In this document: in pieces, positions 9,824-21,041 of the stretch
Layout: the number at the start of each line of letters is the position of its first letter
Numbering within the stretch: the first letter of the stretch is position 1
DNA from: Thermoanaerobacterium thermosaccharolyticum DSM 571
GTDB taxonomy: Bacteria > Bacillota > Thermoanaerobacteria > Thermoanaerobacterales > Thermoanaerobacteraceae
Length of the DNA: 64,000 nt
Direction: 5' to 3'
Assembly: GCF_000145615.1 (NCBI RefSeq)
Contig: NC_014410.1
Coordinates: 2,095,501 to 2,159,500 of the forward strand
Position numbers and translations under genes: made by a program
Notes under the pieces: generated by a model
Told to the model about the DNA's origin: nothing
The model's input: only the letters and a program-made list of their open reading frames with translations
Database searches by the model: none

Positions 9824-10830
9824 ATCAATACCTCTTTTTTACCATTTACAATTTCACCTATTATATATGGTTTTTCTCCTATGGCTTTTAGCCGTTTTAC
9901 TGCATCATCGCATTGTTCTCTTGATACGATTATAATCATCCCTATCCCCATGTTAAATGTCCTGTACATTTCATTTTCATCTATATTGCCCATTTCTTTT
10001 AATACCGTAAAAATATAAGGCACGTCCCATGTTCCTTTATTTATCTTTGCAGAAACTCCATCTTTCAAAGTCCTCGGTATATTGTCGATAAATCCACCAC
10101 CTGTTATATGTGCAATCCCTTTAATAGTCAAGCCTTTTAGACTATCTAAAGCCTTAACGTATATCTTTGTAGGTTTTAAAATTACTTCACCTAATGATAA
10201 TCCATACTCATCTAAATAGTCGTCAATATTCATGTTACCTTCTTCAAATAAGACTTTTCTCACCAAAGAATATCCATTGGAATGTATTCCAGATGAAGCA
10301 AGTCCTATTATAACATCGCCAGGTTTAATATTGCTACCATCAATTATTTCGTCTTTTTCAACGACGCCAACAGCAAAACCTGCAAGGTCAAATTCGCCCT
10401 TATTGTACATTCCTGGAAGCTCTGCCGTTTCTCCGCCAATCAATGCGCACTGCGCCTCGCGGCAGCCCTCTGCTATTCCTTTAATTACTTCTAATCCTAC
10501 GCTGCCATCTAATTTGCCTGTAGCGAAATAATCAAGAAAAAAAAGCGGCTTTGCTCCACTGACAATTATGTCATTTACGCACATTGCAACTAAATCTATA
10601 CCTATAGTATCATATTTTTCCATCATAAATGCAACCTTAAGCTTCGTTCCTACTCCATCAGTACCAGAAACTAAAACTGGATTTTTATTATTTTTGATCT
10701 CGTACAAGGCGCCAAAACCGCCTATCCCATTTAAAACACCATCAATCATTGTAGTCTTCGCTATAGGCTTTATCATTTCAACAAATTTATTGCCTTCATC
10801 AATATTAACGCCGGCATCTTTGTAATTCAT
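9820..10830 (-). CDS. purM: phosphoribosylformylglycinamidine cyclo-ligase
   Basis: A 336-residue AIR synthetase (step 5). It begins MNYKDAGVNIDEGNKFV and carries the family patterns VSGTDGVGTKLKVAF, GIDLVAMCVNDI and GGETAELPGMY. The ATG at 10830 has GAGGAGG five bases before it. A longer open frame reaching into purF lacks family similarity and is rejected as coding. It lies directly behind purF and overlaps purN. Confidence 0.96.
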   Translation of the reverse strand: MNYKDAGVNIDEGNKFVEMIKPIAKTTMIDGVLNGIGGFGALYEIKNNKNPVLVSGTDGVGTKLKVAFMMEKYDTIGIDLVAMCVNDIIVSGAKPLFFLDYFATGKLDGSVGLEVIKGIAEGCREAQCALIGGETAELPGMYNKGEFDLAGFAVGVVEKDEIIDGSNIKPGDVIIGLASSGIHSNGYSLVRKVLFEEGNMNIDDYLDEYGLSLGEVILKPTKIYVKALDSLKGLTIKGIAHITGGGFIDNIPRTLKDGVSAKINKGTWDVPYIFTVLKEMGNIDENEMYRTFNMGIGMIIIVSREQCDDAVKRLKAIGEKPYIIGEIVNGKKEVLI

Positions 10831-10846
10831 GGTATCCTCCTCAATT

Positions 10847-12244
10847 TTACTTTTTTTCAAACAGATACTTGCTGCCTTCCTTTGGCACTTCCATAGGATA
10901 CTTTCCATCAAAACACGCTGCACAGATGCTACTCATACCTACACTTTCTTTCAAACCTTCTATGCTTAAAAAGCTTAAGCTATCAGCACCAATATAGTCG
11001 CATATCTCTTTGACTTCCATTGTAGCACCTACCAACTCTTTTTTTGTAGGAGTGTCTATTCCAAAATAGCATGAATACTTGACAGGCGGTGAGCTAATCC
11101 TGACATGAACTTCTTTCGCTCCACCTTTTTTTAAAAGTGAAACCAATCTCTTCATAGTTGTACCTCGTACAATAGAATCGTCTATCAAAACTATTCTCTT
11201 ATCCCTTACCAGTTCTTTCAAAACATTTAATTTGACCCTTACTCCAATTTCTCTGTCTGTCTGCTTTGGACATATAAATGTCCTTCCTATATATTTATTT
11301 TTTATTAGGCCTTCACCAATCGGTATACCAGATTGGAATGAATATCCGCGGGAAGCCGGTACACCAGAATCAGGAACAGGTACAACCAAGTCAGCATCTA
11401 CATGGCTTTCTATTGCTAGTCTCTTTCCCATCTCGTATCTGGCCTTGTACACACTAATTCCTTCTAAAACGCTGTCAGGCCTTGAAAAGTATATATACTC
11501 AAATACACATGGCATCTTGGCTGCATCACTATCAACTTTTACTGTATTTAAGCCATTTTTATCAATTATCACTATTTCTCCCGGCTCCACATCCCTTACG
11601 AGTTCGGCTCCAATCACATCAAGTGCACATGATTCAGAGGATAGATAGTAATCATCACCTTTTTTGCCTATGCAAAGTGGTCTTATACCGTTTTTATCCC
11701 TTATGCCTATTAATTTATCTTCCATTATTATAACTAATGCATAAGATCCCTTTATCTTGTTCATCGTCTTTTTTAACGATTCAACAAGACCATACCTGTA
11801 ATATTTGGCTATTAAGTGAAGTATGATTTCACTGTCAGATGTGGTCTGAAGAATCCTCCCTTCATCCTCCAGCTCTCTGCGAAGCTCAAGAGCATTTATT
11901 AAATTTCCGTTATGAGCCAGTGCCATGTATCCATTGCTGAAATTTGCAACAAATGGCTGTGCATTGCAGACATCGCTGTTTCCTGTTGTAGAATACCTGA
12001 CATGGCCGATTGCAACGTTTCCTTCAAGCTCATCTAGTTCTTCTTTTGAAAACACTTCAAGAAGGAGTCCCATGCCTTTTATGCAGTTGACATATGATCC
12101 TTTTAATACAGCAATCCCTGCACTTTCCTGTCCACGGTGTTGCAGTGCCTGAAGCCCATAATAAATATGATGATGTACCACATTGTTTAAGCTAAATGCG
12201 CCAAATACTCCACATTCTTCTTTCAATTTTATAGTCTTATTCAT
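10847..12244 (-). CDS. purF: amidophosphoribosyltransferase
   Basis: A 465-residue enzyme for the committed first step of purine synthesis: PRPP + glutamine to phosphoribosylamine. A ten-residue propeptide precedes the nucleophile Cys11 (KEECGVFGAF), as in the Bacillus-type processed enzyme. The PRTase PRPP loop VLIDDSIVRGTTMKRLV is present. The C-terminal cysteines (SSICAACFDGKYP) match the Fe-S-binding type. Its substrate PRPP is also the predicted ligand of the riboswitch at the head of the transcript. Confidence 0.96.
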   Translation of the reverse strand: MNKTIKLKEECGVFGAFSLNNVVHHHIYYGLQALQHRGQESAGIAVLKGSYVNCIKGMGLLLEVFSKEELDELEGNVAIGHVRYSTTGNSDVCNAQPFVANFSNGYMALAHNGNLINALELRRELEDEGRILQTTSDSEIILHLIAKYYRYGLVESLKKTMNKIKGSYALVIIMEDKLIGIRDKNGIRPLCIGKKGDDYYLSSESCALDVIGAELVRDVEPGEIVIIDKNGLNTVKVDSDAAKMPCVFEYIYFSRPDSVLEGISVYKARYEMGKRLAIESHVDADLVVPVPDSGVPASRGYSFQSGIPIGEGLIKNKYIGRTFICPKQTDREIGVRVKLNVLKELVRDKRIVLIDDSIVRGTTMKRLVSLLKKGGAKEVHVRISSPPVKYSCYFGIDTPTKKELVGATMEVKEICDYIGADSLSFLSIEGLKESVGMSSICAACFDGKYPMEVPKEGSKYLFEKK

Positions 12245-12253
12245 AATTTTACC

Positions 12254-12961
12254 TCACTGTTTTTCAAGTCGATTCAATACTTCTACATAAGCTCCTTCTA
12301 CATTTCCAAGATCTCTTCTAAACCTATCTTTATCAAGTTTTTCCATAGTTACACTGTCCCAAAATCTGCATGTATCAGGCGATATCTCATCTGCTAAGAC
12401 AATTCCATCTTTTGACTTCCCAAATTCTAATTTGAAATCTACCAATATGATATTTTTAGATATGAAATATTTAGAAAGTATGTCATTGATTTTGAAAGAA
12501 TAATTTTTTATTGTTTCAACTTCATCTTTTGTGGCTAATTCCATAGCTTCGATGTGATATTCATTAATGAAAGGATCTCCAAGTTCATCGTTCTTATAGC
12601 AAAATTCCAATACAGTCCTTTTAAGTTTTGCCCCTTCTTCAATGCCTAATCTCTTTGAAATGCTTCCTGCAGCATAATTTCTTATCAAAACTTCAATAGG
12701 ATAGATTTCTACTTTTTTCACAAGCATTTCTCTATCATTTAACCTCTTTACAAAATGCGTAGGAACGCCTTCTTTTTCAAGTAATTCAAATAGTATTGTA
12801 GATATTTCATTATTTAATATCCCTTTATTTTGAATAGTGCCTTTTTTTATGCCGTTAAATGCTGTAGCATCATCTTTATATTCAATAATGTAAAAATCTT
12901 CATCACTTGTCCTAAAGACCTTTTTTGCTTTTCCTTCATACAACATGCTTAACTTTTCCAT
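12254..12961 (-). CDS. purC: SAICAR synthase
   Basis: A 235-residue phosphoribosylaminoimidazole-succinocarboxamide synthase. The N-terminus [12 protein letters not shown] and the motifs [17 protein letters not shown] and [12 protein letters not shown] are typical. It ligates aspartate to CAIR. The ATG directly abuts the purE stop codon with no gap, so translation is probably coupled. Confidence 0.96.
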   Translation of the reverse strand: MEKLSMLYEGKAKKVFRTSDEDFYIIEYKDDATAFNGIKKGTIQNKGILNNEISTILFELLEKEGVPTHFVKRLNDREMLVKKVEIYPIEVLIRNYAAGSISKRLGIEEGAKLKRTVLEFCYKNDELGDPFINEYHIEAMELATKDEVETIKNYSFKINDILSKYFISKNIILVDFKLEFGKSKDGIVLADEISPDTCRFWDSVTMEKLDKDRFRRDLGNVEGAYVEVLNRLEKQ

Positions 12962-13453
12962 TTAAACAATCTCCCCCTGTAATTTTTTATCTTTTTCAAT
13001 AACTTCTTCTGCTAATTTCTTTTTGTACGCAATAACTTTTTTCATCAGCTCTGGATACTTTATGCCCAGTATCTCTATTGCCAACAACGCTGCATTGTAA
13101 GAACCATCTATAGCAACTGTCGCGACAGGTATGCCCTGAGGCATTTGAACAGTAGACAATAAAGAGTCTAAACCATCCAGAGTCGATGATTTTATAGGAA
13201 TCCCAATCACTGGAAGTGGCGTCATTGATGCTATAACACCTGCTAAATGAGCTGCCTTTCCAGCTGCAGCTATGATTACTTCATATCCATTTTCTACTGC
13301 TTTTTTTGCAAAATCATGTGCTATATCTGGTGTCCTGTGAGCTGAAATAACTCTGGCATCATACTCAATATTAAATCCCTTAAAAAGCTCTAAAGCCTTT
13401 TTAACCAATGGAAAATCCGAATCACTTCCCATTACAACCGCAACCTTCGGCAT
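12962..13453 (-). CDS. purE: 5-(carboxyamino)imidazole ribonucleotide mutase
   Basis: A 163-residue class I PurE. The N-terminal AVVMGSDSDFPL and the SAHRTPD active-site loop are present. It converts N5-CAIR to CAIR. No purK is seen in the window, so N5-CAIR synthesis is either encoded elsewhere or absent. This is the first pur structural gene after the disrupted permease. No obvious promoter lies in the 80 bases before it. Confidence 0.95.
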   Translation of the reverse strand: MPKVAVVMGSDSDFPLVKKALELFKGFNIEYDARVISAHRTPDIAHDFAKKAVENGYEVIIAAAGKAAHLAGVIASMTPLPVIGIPIKSSTLDGLDSLLSTVQMPQGIPVATVAIDGSYNAALLAIEILGIKYPELMKKVIAYKKKLAEEVIEKDKKLQGEIV

Positions 13454-13489
13454 AATAACTTCCCCCTATTTTTATTTATTTTTATTTAC

Positions 13490-13525
13490 AAAATGCAGAA
13501 AGGAAATCTTTCCTTTCTGCATTTT
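13490..13525 (-). terminator. long hairpin between pbuG and purE
   Basis: A 16-bp perfect stem (13490-13505 with 13510-13525) has a 4-base loop. On the minus strand the hairpin ends in only four T residues and then a mixed AT stretch. It may be a weak terminator, or a processing or stabilising hairpin, rather than a full stop before the pur genes. Confidence 0.65.
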
Positions 13526-14526
13526 ATCCGCTATTACCCCATAAAGAATGCAAATCTCAATAGGAACAATAGTCCTATAATATACATCAATGGATGAACT
13601 TCTTTAGCTTTCCCTACGACAATTTTCGTTATCGGGTAGAAAATAAAGCCAGCAGCTATACCATTTGATATGCTGTAAGTGAAAGGCATAAAAGCTATTG
13701 TCATAAACGCAGGAAATGCCTCACTAAAGTCTTCAAAATTCACCTTTGTAACTGAACCTATCATCAATGCTCCAACGATTATAAGGGCTGGTGCTGTAGC
13801 TTGTGAAGGTACTATGCCAATTATTGGAGCAAAGAATAGAGATATCAAGAAAAGTATTGCAACAACGGTAGATGTCAAACCTGTCTTTCCACCTTCACTT
13901 ATGCCTGATGCACTTTCAACGTATGTGGTAATTGTACTTGTCCCCAAAAAAGACCCTATCGTAGTACCAATGGCGTCTGCAAACAGAGCCCTTTCAAATC
14001 TAGTCTTAAAACCGCCATTTGATTTTTCGAAGTCATCTTCTTTAAAAATACCTGTCTTTGTTCCTGTACCAATTAATGTTCCAATGGCATCAAACATATC
14101 CGCCAAACTAAAGGCCAAAATAACCGTTATGAGCCCTGTAAGGATTGAAATGATATTGCCATCTGTCCCTGGTTTCAAAAGACCAGCAAAATCCAACTTC
14201 ATAAATGTAGGTGCCAAACTCGGTGGCATCTGCACAATAGTTTTCAGATTTGAAACATTAGTTATTCCCATAGGTATACCTATTAAAGTAGAAGCAATGA
14301 TTCCTATAAGTATTGCACCTTTAACACCTCTGCTCATAAGTACAGCTATTATAGCAATGCCGATTACAGTAAGTATTACACCAGGATCTTTGAAATTGCC
14401 AAGTGTAACTAAAGTGTCACTGCTTTTCGTTATTATACCACCGTTTTCCATGCCTATTATGGCGATAAAAAGTCCAATTCCGGCTCCTATTGCGCTTCTC
14501 AACGATTGTGGTATCGCCTTAATTAG

Positions 14527-14786
14527 TGAACCTACTCCATCCTATAGAGGATGAAGCTTCCTACTTCATAGACCGTTGCCTACTGTTATTCACAGCAGGT
14601 CTTACACAATCTCCATAGGCGTAATTTCGGGAGGAACCTTCCCTACAAAAATATTACTCTTAGGCTGTTATGCCTAATTGTCTTTACTTTTTACTCCTGA
14701 TAATATTATAGCATATAATGTTATGGAAAACAATAGAAATTCATCTCCCACCTATAGAGGATGGGAGACTTCTTTCAAGCCTTCGT
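14527..14786 (-). mobile_element. 260-bp non-autonomous IS200/IS605-like element
   Basis: On the minus strand, one end (14744-14768) holds a hairpin TCTCCCA/TGGGAGA with an unpaired T and an inner CCT-CTAT-AGG. The other end (14535-14556) holds a 9-bp hairpin with the same CCTCTATAGG core. Paired subterminal hairpins with an unpaired T are a mark of Y1-transposase (TnpA) elements. The inner 130 bases before the right end resemble the 3' end of a tnpB gene, with an ITPMEIV-stop frame and structured RNA. No transposase or complete tnpB is present. There is no target duplication, as expected for this family. Boundaries were set by restoring the pbuG frame and could shift by one or two bases. Confidence 0.75.
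14705..14733 (-). promoter_or_regulatory. promoter inside the inserted element
   Basis: TTGTTT (14728-14733), 17 bases, then TATAAT (14705-14710), followed by an AGGAG site. It is probably the remnant tnpB promoter. It points toward the pbuG 3' part and the pur genes. Confidence 0.6.
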
Positions 14787-15277
14787 TAAAATTCTCAATT
14801 TCGTTGCCGTAATGATTATATTTATAATACCGCTTATCAGCGCAAGTGACAATGCTGCCTGCCATGAATAGTGCAGTGTCAATACGACATAAAAAGTAAA
14901 GAATGCATTCATACCCATTCCAGCAGATAGGGCAAACGGAACATTTGCAAACAATCCCATGACCAATGTCGCAACAACAGATGACAAAATTGTCGCAACA
15001 AATACCGCTCCGATTACAGGATCATTGGCAATTGACAAACCAGAATTTACTGCTTGAGTTCCTAAAAGTCCTTTTGAATTCATTCCGGCTTGCATGAGTA
15101 TTGATGGGTTTACAAAAATGATATAAGCCATCGTTATAAAAGTTGTTATGCCAGCTATTACTTCTGTCTTTACTGTTGTGCCATTTTCTTTAAGTTTAAA
15201 GAAACTGTCTAAAAAGCCTCTCTTGTCATTGTTTTTTACCATTATAATCCTCCTTATAATTGTAATAAAAGCACTAT

Positions 15278-15340
15278 TAAAATAAAATATGCCCGAGATG
15301 ATAGATTCCAACACAAAGAGTGAAACCTATCCTCCCGGGC
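15278..15340 (-). terminator. riboswitch expression-platform terminator
   Basis: A long stem (15291-15309 with about 15322-15340, GCCCGGG...TCGGGC with mismatches) is followed on the minus strand by a T-rich tract. The 5' arm is the last strand of the PRPP aptamer, so aptamer P1 formation and the terminator are mutually exclusive. Confidence 0.85.
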
Positions 15341-15465
15341 TTTTATCCCACAGGTGTGGCAACAGCATGCCTGTACCGCTCGGTCCGAACACCTTTAAAA
15401 AAACTATCCATGCTTTTAAAAATGCTAAAAGCATACAAGGCTGGAACCCTCAGGTACACTTTCAC
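15320..15465 (-). promoter_or_regulatory. PRPP riboswitch (ykkC subtype 2)
   Basis: The minus strand has the ykkC scaffold: GTGAAAGTGTACC, AGGGTTCC, GGACCGAGCGGTACAGGCA, GCCACA and the closing AAAAGCCCGGGAGGAT, with P1 formed by GTGAAA/TTTCAC. ykkC RNAs bind guanidine, ppGpp or PRPP. The purine-gene context and the tandem guanine aptamer point to PRPP, as described for guanine-PRPP tandem riboswitches. PRPP binding should favour P1 and block the terminator, turning the genes on. Confidence 0.88.
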
Positions 15466-15532
15466 TCATAGTCAGACAATTTACGGTTGTCTGGTAGAAA
15501 CTTCTGAGCCATATTCTCAGAATTATATGAGT
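15464..15532 (-). promoter_or_regulatory. guanine riboswitch aptamer
   Basis: The minus strand carries the purine aptamer: ACTCATA...TATGAGT P1, a GAATATGGC loop, AGTTTCTACC, CCGTAAA-type L3 and GACTATG. The C in GACTATG, equivalent to C74, specifies guanine rather than adenine. It directly abuts the PRPP aptamer, so guanine binding is expected to oppose PRPP-driven expression. Confidence 0.95.
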
Positions 15533-15557
15533 AGTATTTACTTGTCCTGACACAATT

Positions 15558-15586
15558 ATAATATCAACTTTTTTAATCCAAGTCAA
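15558..15586 (-). promoter_or_regulatory. promoter of the pbuG-pur leader
   Basis: TTGACT (15581-15586), 17 bases, TATTAT (15558-15563). Transcription would begin about 20 bases before the guanine aptamer. Confidence 0.75.
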
Positions 15587-15632
15587 TGATTTTACGAATA
15601 TTTTTTTGATATTTATAATTAATGTTCGTAAT

Positions 15633-17171
15633 TTATTCCCATTCAATGGTGGCAGGCGGTTTTGACGTGATATCATACAGCACTCTATTTACGCCATACA
15701 CTTCATTTATGATACTTGTGGAGATGTCCTCAAGAATATCATACGGAATCTTAACCCAATCTGCTGTCATTCCGTCATTACTTTCAACTATCCTTAAGAT
15801 AATAGGATATGCATATGTCCTGTCATCCCCCATTATTCCTACACTTTTTATGTCAGGCAGTACAGCAAATGATTGCCATACGTTGTTATACCAGCCATTT
15901 TTCTTCATCTCTCTTAAAACTATACTGTCAGCTTCTCTTAATATATTTAATTTTTCTTCAGTGACTTCCCCAAGTATCCTTACTGCAAGCCCCGGTCCCG
16001 GGAACGGCTGCCTATTTAGAATTTCATCAGGCATGCCAAGTTCTCGCCCAACCTGTCTTACTTCGTCTTTAAAAAGCATCCTTAAAGGCTCTATAAGCTC
16101 AAAACCAACATTTTCAGGAAGACCGCCAACATTGTGATGGCTCTTTATTGTTGAAGCAACGGGGCTTCCGCTTTCGATAACATCTGGATAAAGTGTCCCT
16201 TGCACAAGATATTTTACATCGCCAATTTTCTTAGCTTCTTCTTTAAAGACTTCAATAAATTCATTTCCTATTATTTTCCTCTTTTGCTCAGGATCTTTTA
16301 CTCCTTTCAACTTTTCCAGAAATCTATCTTTTGCATCAACTTTTATTATCTCCATATCAAAATTATTCTTGAAGGTTTCAACTACTTTTTCTCCTTCATT
16401 TTTCCTTAAAAGACCATTATCAACAAAAATACATACTAGCTGATCGTGTATTGCCCTGTTAACTAAAACTGCAGCAACAGATGAATCAACACCACCGCTT
16501 AATGCACAAACTACATTGTCCTTTCCTACCTTTTGCCTTATTTCTTTGACAGTCTGCTCTATCAGTGAATCCATCGTCCAATCTGCAGAGCAGTCACAAA
16601 TCTCAAACAAGAAATTTCTGATGATTTCAGTACCCCTTGGAGTATGAATGACTTCAGGATGGAATTGTACGGCATATTGCCTTCCTTCTACATTTGCAAT
16701 TGCCGCAATCGGACAGTTTGCAGTTGATGCAACGACTTTAAAATTTTTGGGAGGCAGTTCTATTTGATCTGTATGGCTCATCCAACAGCTTGTCTCTTTT
16801 TCAATTCCTTTAAACAAAGGTATATTGTTATTTATGACAACATCCGTCTTTCCATACTCTCTTACAGGAGCCTCCGCAACTTTACCGCCTTGCATCATAG
16901 TCATAAGTTGTGCGCCATAACATATACCAAGAATTGGATAATTTAATTTAAAAATTCCCTCATCGCATATTGGCGCATTCTCTGCGTATACGCTAGCAGG
17001 TCCGCCTGACAAGACCAATCCTTTTGGCTGTTTCTTTATAATTTCTTCTGGTTTTATGTTGTATGGAACAATTTCACAAAAAACATTTGCTTCCCTTATT
17101 CTCCTTGCAATCAATTGTGTATATTGTCCGCCGAAGTCAAGAATTAATATAACTTCTCTATTAATCCCCAT
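15633..17171 (-). CDS. guaA: GMP synthase (glutamine-hydrolysing)
   Basis: A 512-residue GMP synthetase converting XMP to GMP. The N-terminal class I amidotransferase has the nucleophile in [10 protein letters not shown] and the His/Glu pair in QFHPEV. The ATP-pyrophosphatase domain shows the P-loop [14 protein letters not shown]. The C-terminal dimerisation domain ends [16 protein letters not shown], as usual for the family. It lies 13 bases after guaB and is probably cotranscribed, so it falls under the same purine riboswitch. Confidence 0.96.
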   Translation of the reverse strand: MGINREVILILDFGGQYTQLIARRIREANVFCEIVPYNIKPEEIIKKQPKGLVLSGGPASVYAENAPICDEGIFKLNYPILGICYGAQLMTMMQGGKVAEAPVREYGKTDVVINNNIPLFKGIEKETSCWMSHTDQIELPPKNFKVVASTANCPIAAIANVEGRQYAVQFHPEVIHTPRGTEIIRNFLFEICDCSADWTMDSLIEQTVKEIRQKVGKDNVVCALSGGVDSSVAAVLVNRAIHDQLVCIFVDNGLLRKNEGEKVVETFKNNFDMEIIKVDAKDRFLEKLKGVKDPEQKRKIIGNEFIEVFKEEAKKIGDVKYLVQGTLYPDVIESGSPVASTIKSHHNVGGLPENVGFELIEPLRMLFKDEVRQVGRELGMPDEILNRQPFPGPGLAVRILGEVTEEKLNILREADSIVLREMKKNGWYNNVWQSFAVLPDIKSVGIMGDDRTYAYPIILRIVESNDGMTADWVKIPYDILEDISTSIINEVYGVNRVLYDITSKPPATIEWE

Positions 17172-17184
17172 TAAAATCCTCCTC

Positions 17185-18720
<1,536 letters not shown>

Positions 18721-18740
18721 AAAAAAGAGTACAACAATAA

Positions 18741-18810
18741 CTCCCCATAGTAAAGAGTTACGGCTCTTTGTAGATACTCTAGTGCCTATTCACCAGATTA
18801 TATGTGGATC
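18741..18810 (-). promoter_or_regulatory. purine (guanine-type) riboswitch of guaB, variant core
   Basis: P2 CTGGTG/CACTAG has loop AATAGG, P3 AAAGAG/CTCTTT has loop CCGTAA, and the 3' core is ACTATGG. The J2/3 segment reads GTATCTAC instead of the usual GTTTCTAC; that position is normally flipped out. The C in ACTAT implies guanine. P1 contains a mismatch. The guaB context fits feedback by guanine. Confidence 0.85.
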
Positions 18811-18840
18811 AAATATTATAAAATTATTAAATTATTAAAC

Positions 18841-18869
18841 AATATAACAGATTTAAGTGTCTATGTCAA
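18841..18869 (-). promoter_or_regulatory. guaB-guaA promoter
   Basis: A consensus TTGACA (18864-18869), 17 bases, TATATT (18841-18846), placed about 30 bases before the aptamer. Confidence 0.85.
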
Positions 18870-18877
18870 CAGGACAA

Positions 18878-18906
18878 AAAAATAACCGGGGATTGCCCGG
18901 TTATTT

Positions 18907-18908
<2 letters not shown>
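18878..18908 (-). terminator. groESL terminator
   Basis: An AATAACCGGG/CCCGGTTATT hairpin overlaps the groEL stop and runs into seven T residues on the minus strand. Confidence 0.88.
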
Positions 18909-20830
<1,922 letters not shown>

Positions 20831-20851
20831 AATATCCCTCCTTGAAATTTG

Positions 20852-20878
20852 TTAGCACTCATTCATGACGAGTGCTAA
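20852..20878 (-). promoter_or_regulatory. CIRCE operator
   Basis: A perfect CIRCE inverted repeat TTAGCACTC-N9-GAGTGCTAA sits between the promoter and groES. It is the binding site of the HrcA heat-shock repressor; hrcA itself is not in the window. Confidence 0.97.
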
Positions 20879-20892
20879 TCATCACACTTTTT

Positions 20893-20921
20893 ATATTAGT
20901 TTAATTACAAGTTCATGGCAA
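20893..20921 (-). promoter_or_regulatory. groESL promoter
   Basis: TTGCCA (20916-20921), 17 bases, TAATAT (20893-20898), directly upstream of CIRCE. Confidence 0.6.
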
Positions 20922-21015
20922 ATCTCAAATTCCACTAATTTTTGCTGTTTTAAACGATTATTATAGATTTTTCCCATTTATCTTTTAATTATACCGTTAA
21001 TATTCAATTTACGCA

Positions 21016-21041
21016 AAAAATGCAGGTTTTAGTTACCTGCA
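21016..21041 (-). terminator. terminator overlapping the repeat-protein stop
   Basis: A TGCAGGT/ACCTGCA stem (21021-21027 with 21035-21041) is followed by six T residues on the minus strand. Confidence 0.85.

Larger units (their letters stand above)
13534..15242 (-). pseudogene. pbuG: hypoxanthine/guanine permease (AzgA/PbuG type), interrupted
   Basis: An NCS2/AzgA-family purine permease split by an inserted element. The N-terminal part (15242 to 14787, 152 residues, beginning MVKNNDKRGFLDSFFKLKEN) ends at ATKLRIL, and the C-terminal part (14526 to 13534, 330 residues) starts LIKAIPQSLRSAIGAGIG. Removing the 260 bases between them joins the parts in frame and gives a normal-length protein of about 482 residues. 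As it stands, translation stops at a TGA at 14775-14777. The ATG at 15242 follows AAGGAGG. The gene lies behind the tandem guanine-PRPP riboswitch and ahead of purE. Unless RNA splicing or excision occurs, it is probably inactive. Confidence 0.9.

Noticed and set aside
9820-10923. N-terminally extended PurM starting near 10923
   Set aside because: The extra residues overlap purF and show no family similarity. The ATG at 10830 has an ideal GAGGAGG site.
13679-14554. 291-codon open frame opposite pbuG
   Set aside because: It is antisense to a recognised permease, with a biased Pro/Ile/Ser composition and no family motifs.
14527-14786. Group I intron (IStron) reading of the pbuG insertion
   Set aside because: Exact removal restores the frame, so splicing was considered, but I could not find the conserved P, Q, R and S core strings of group I introns. 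The end hairpins fit an IS200/IS605 element better. RNA-seq across the junction would settle it.
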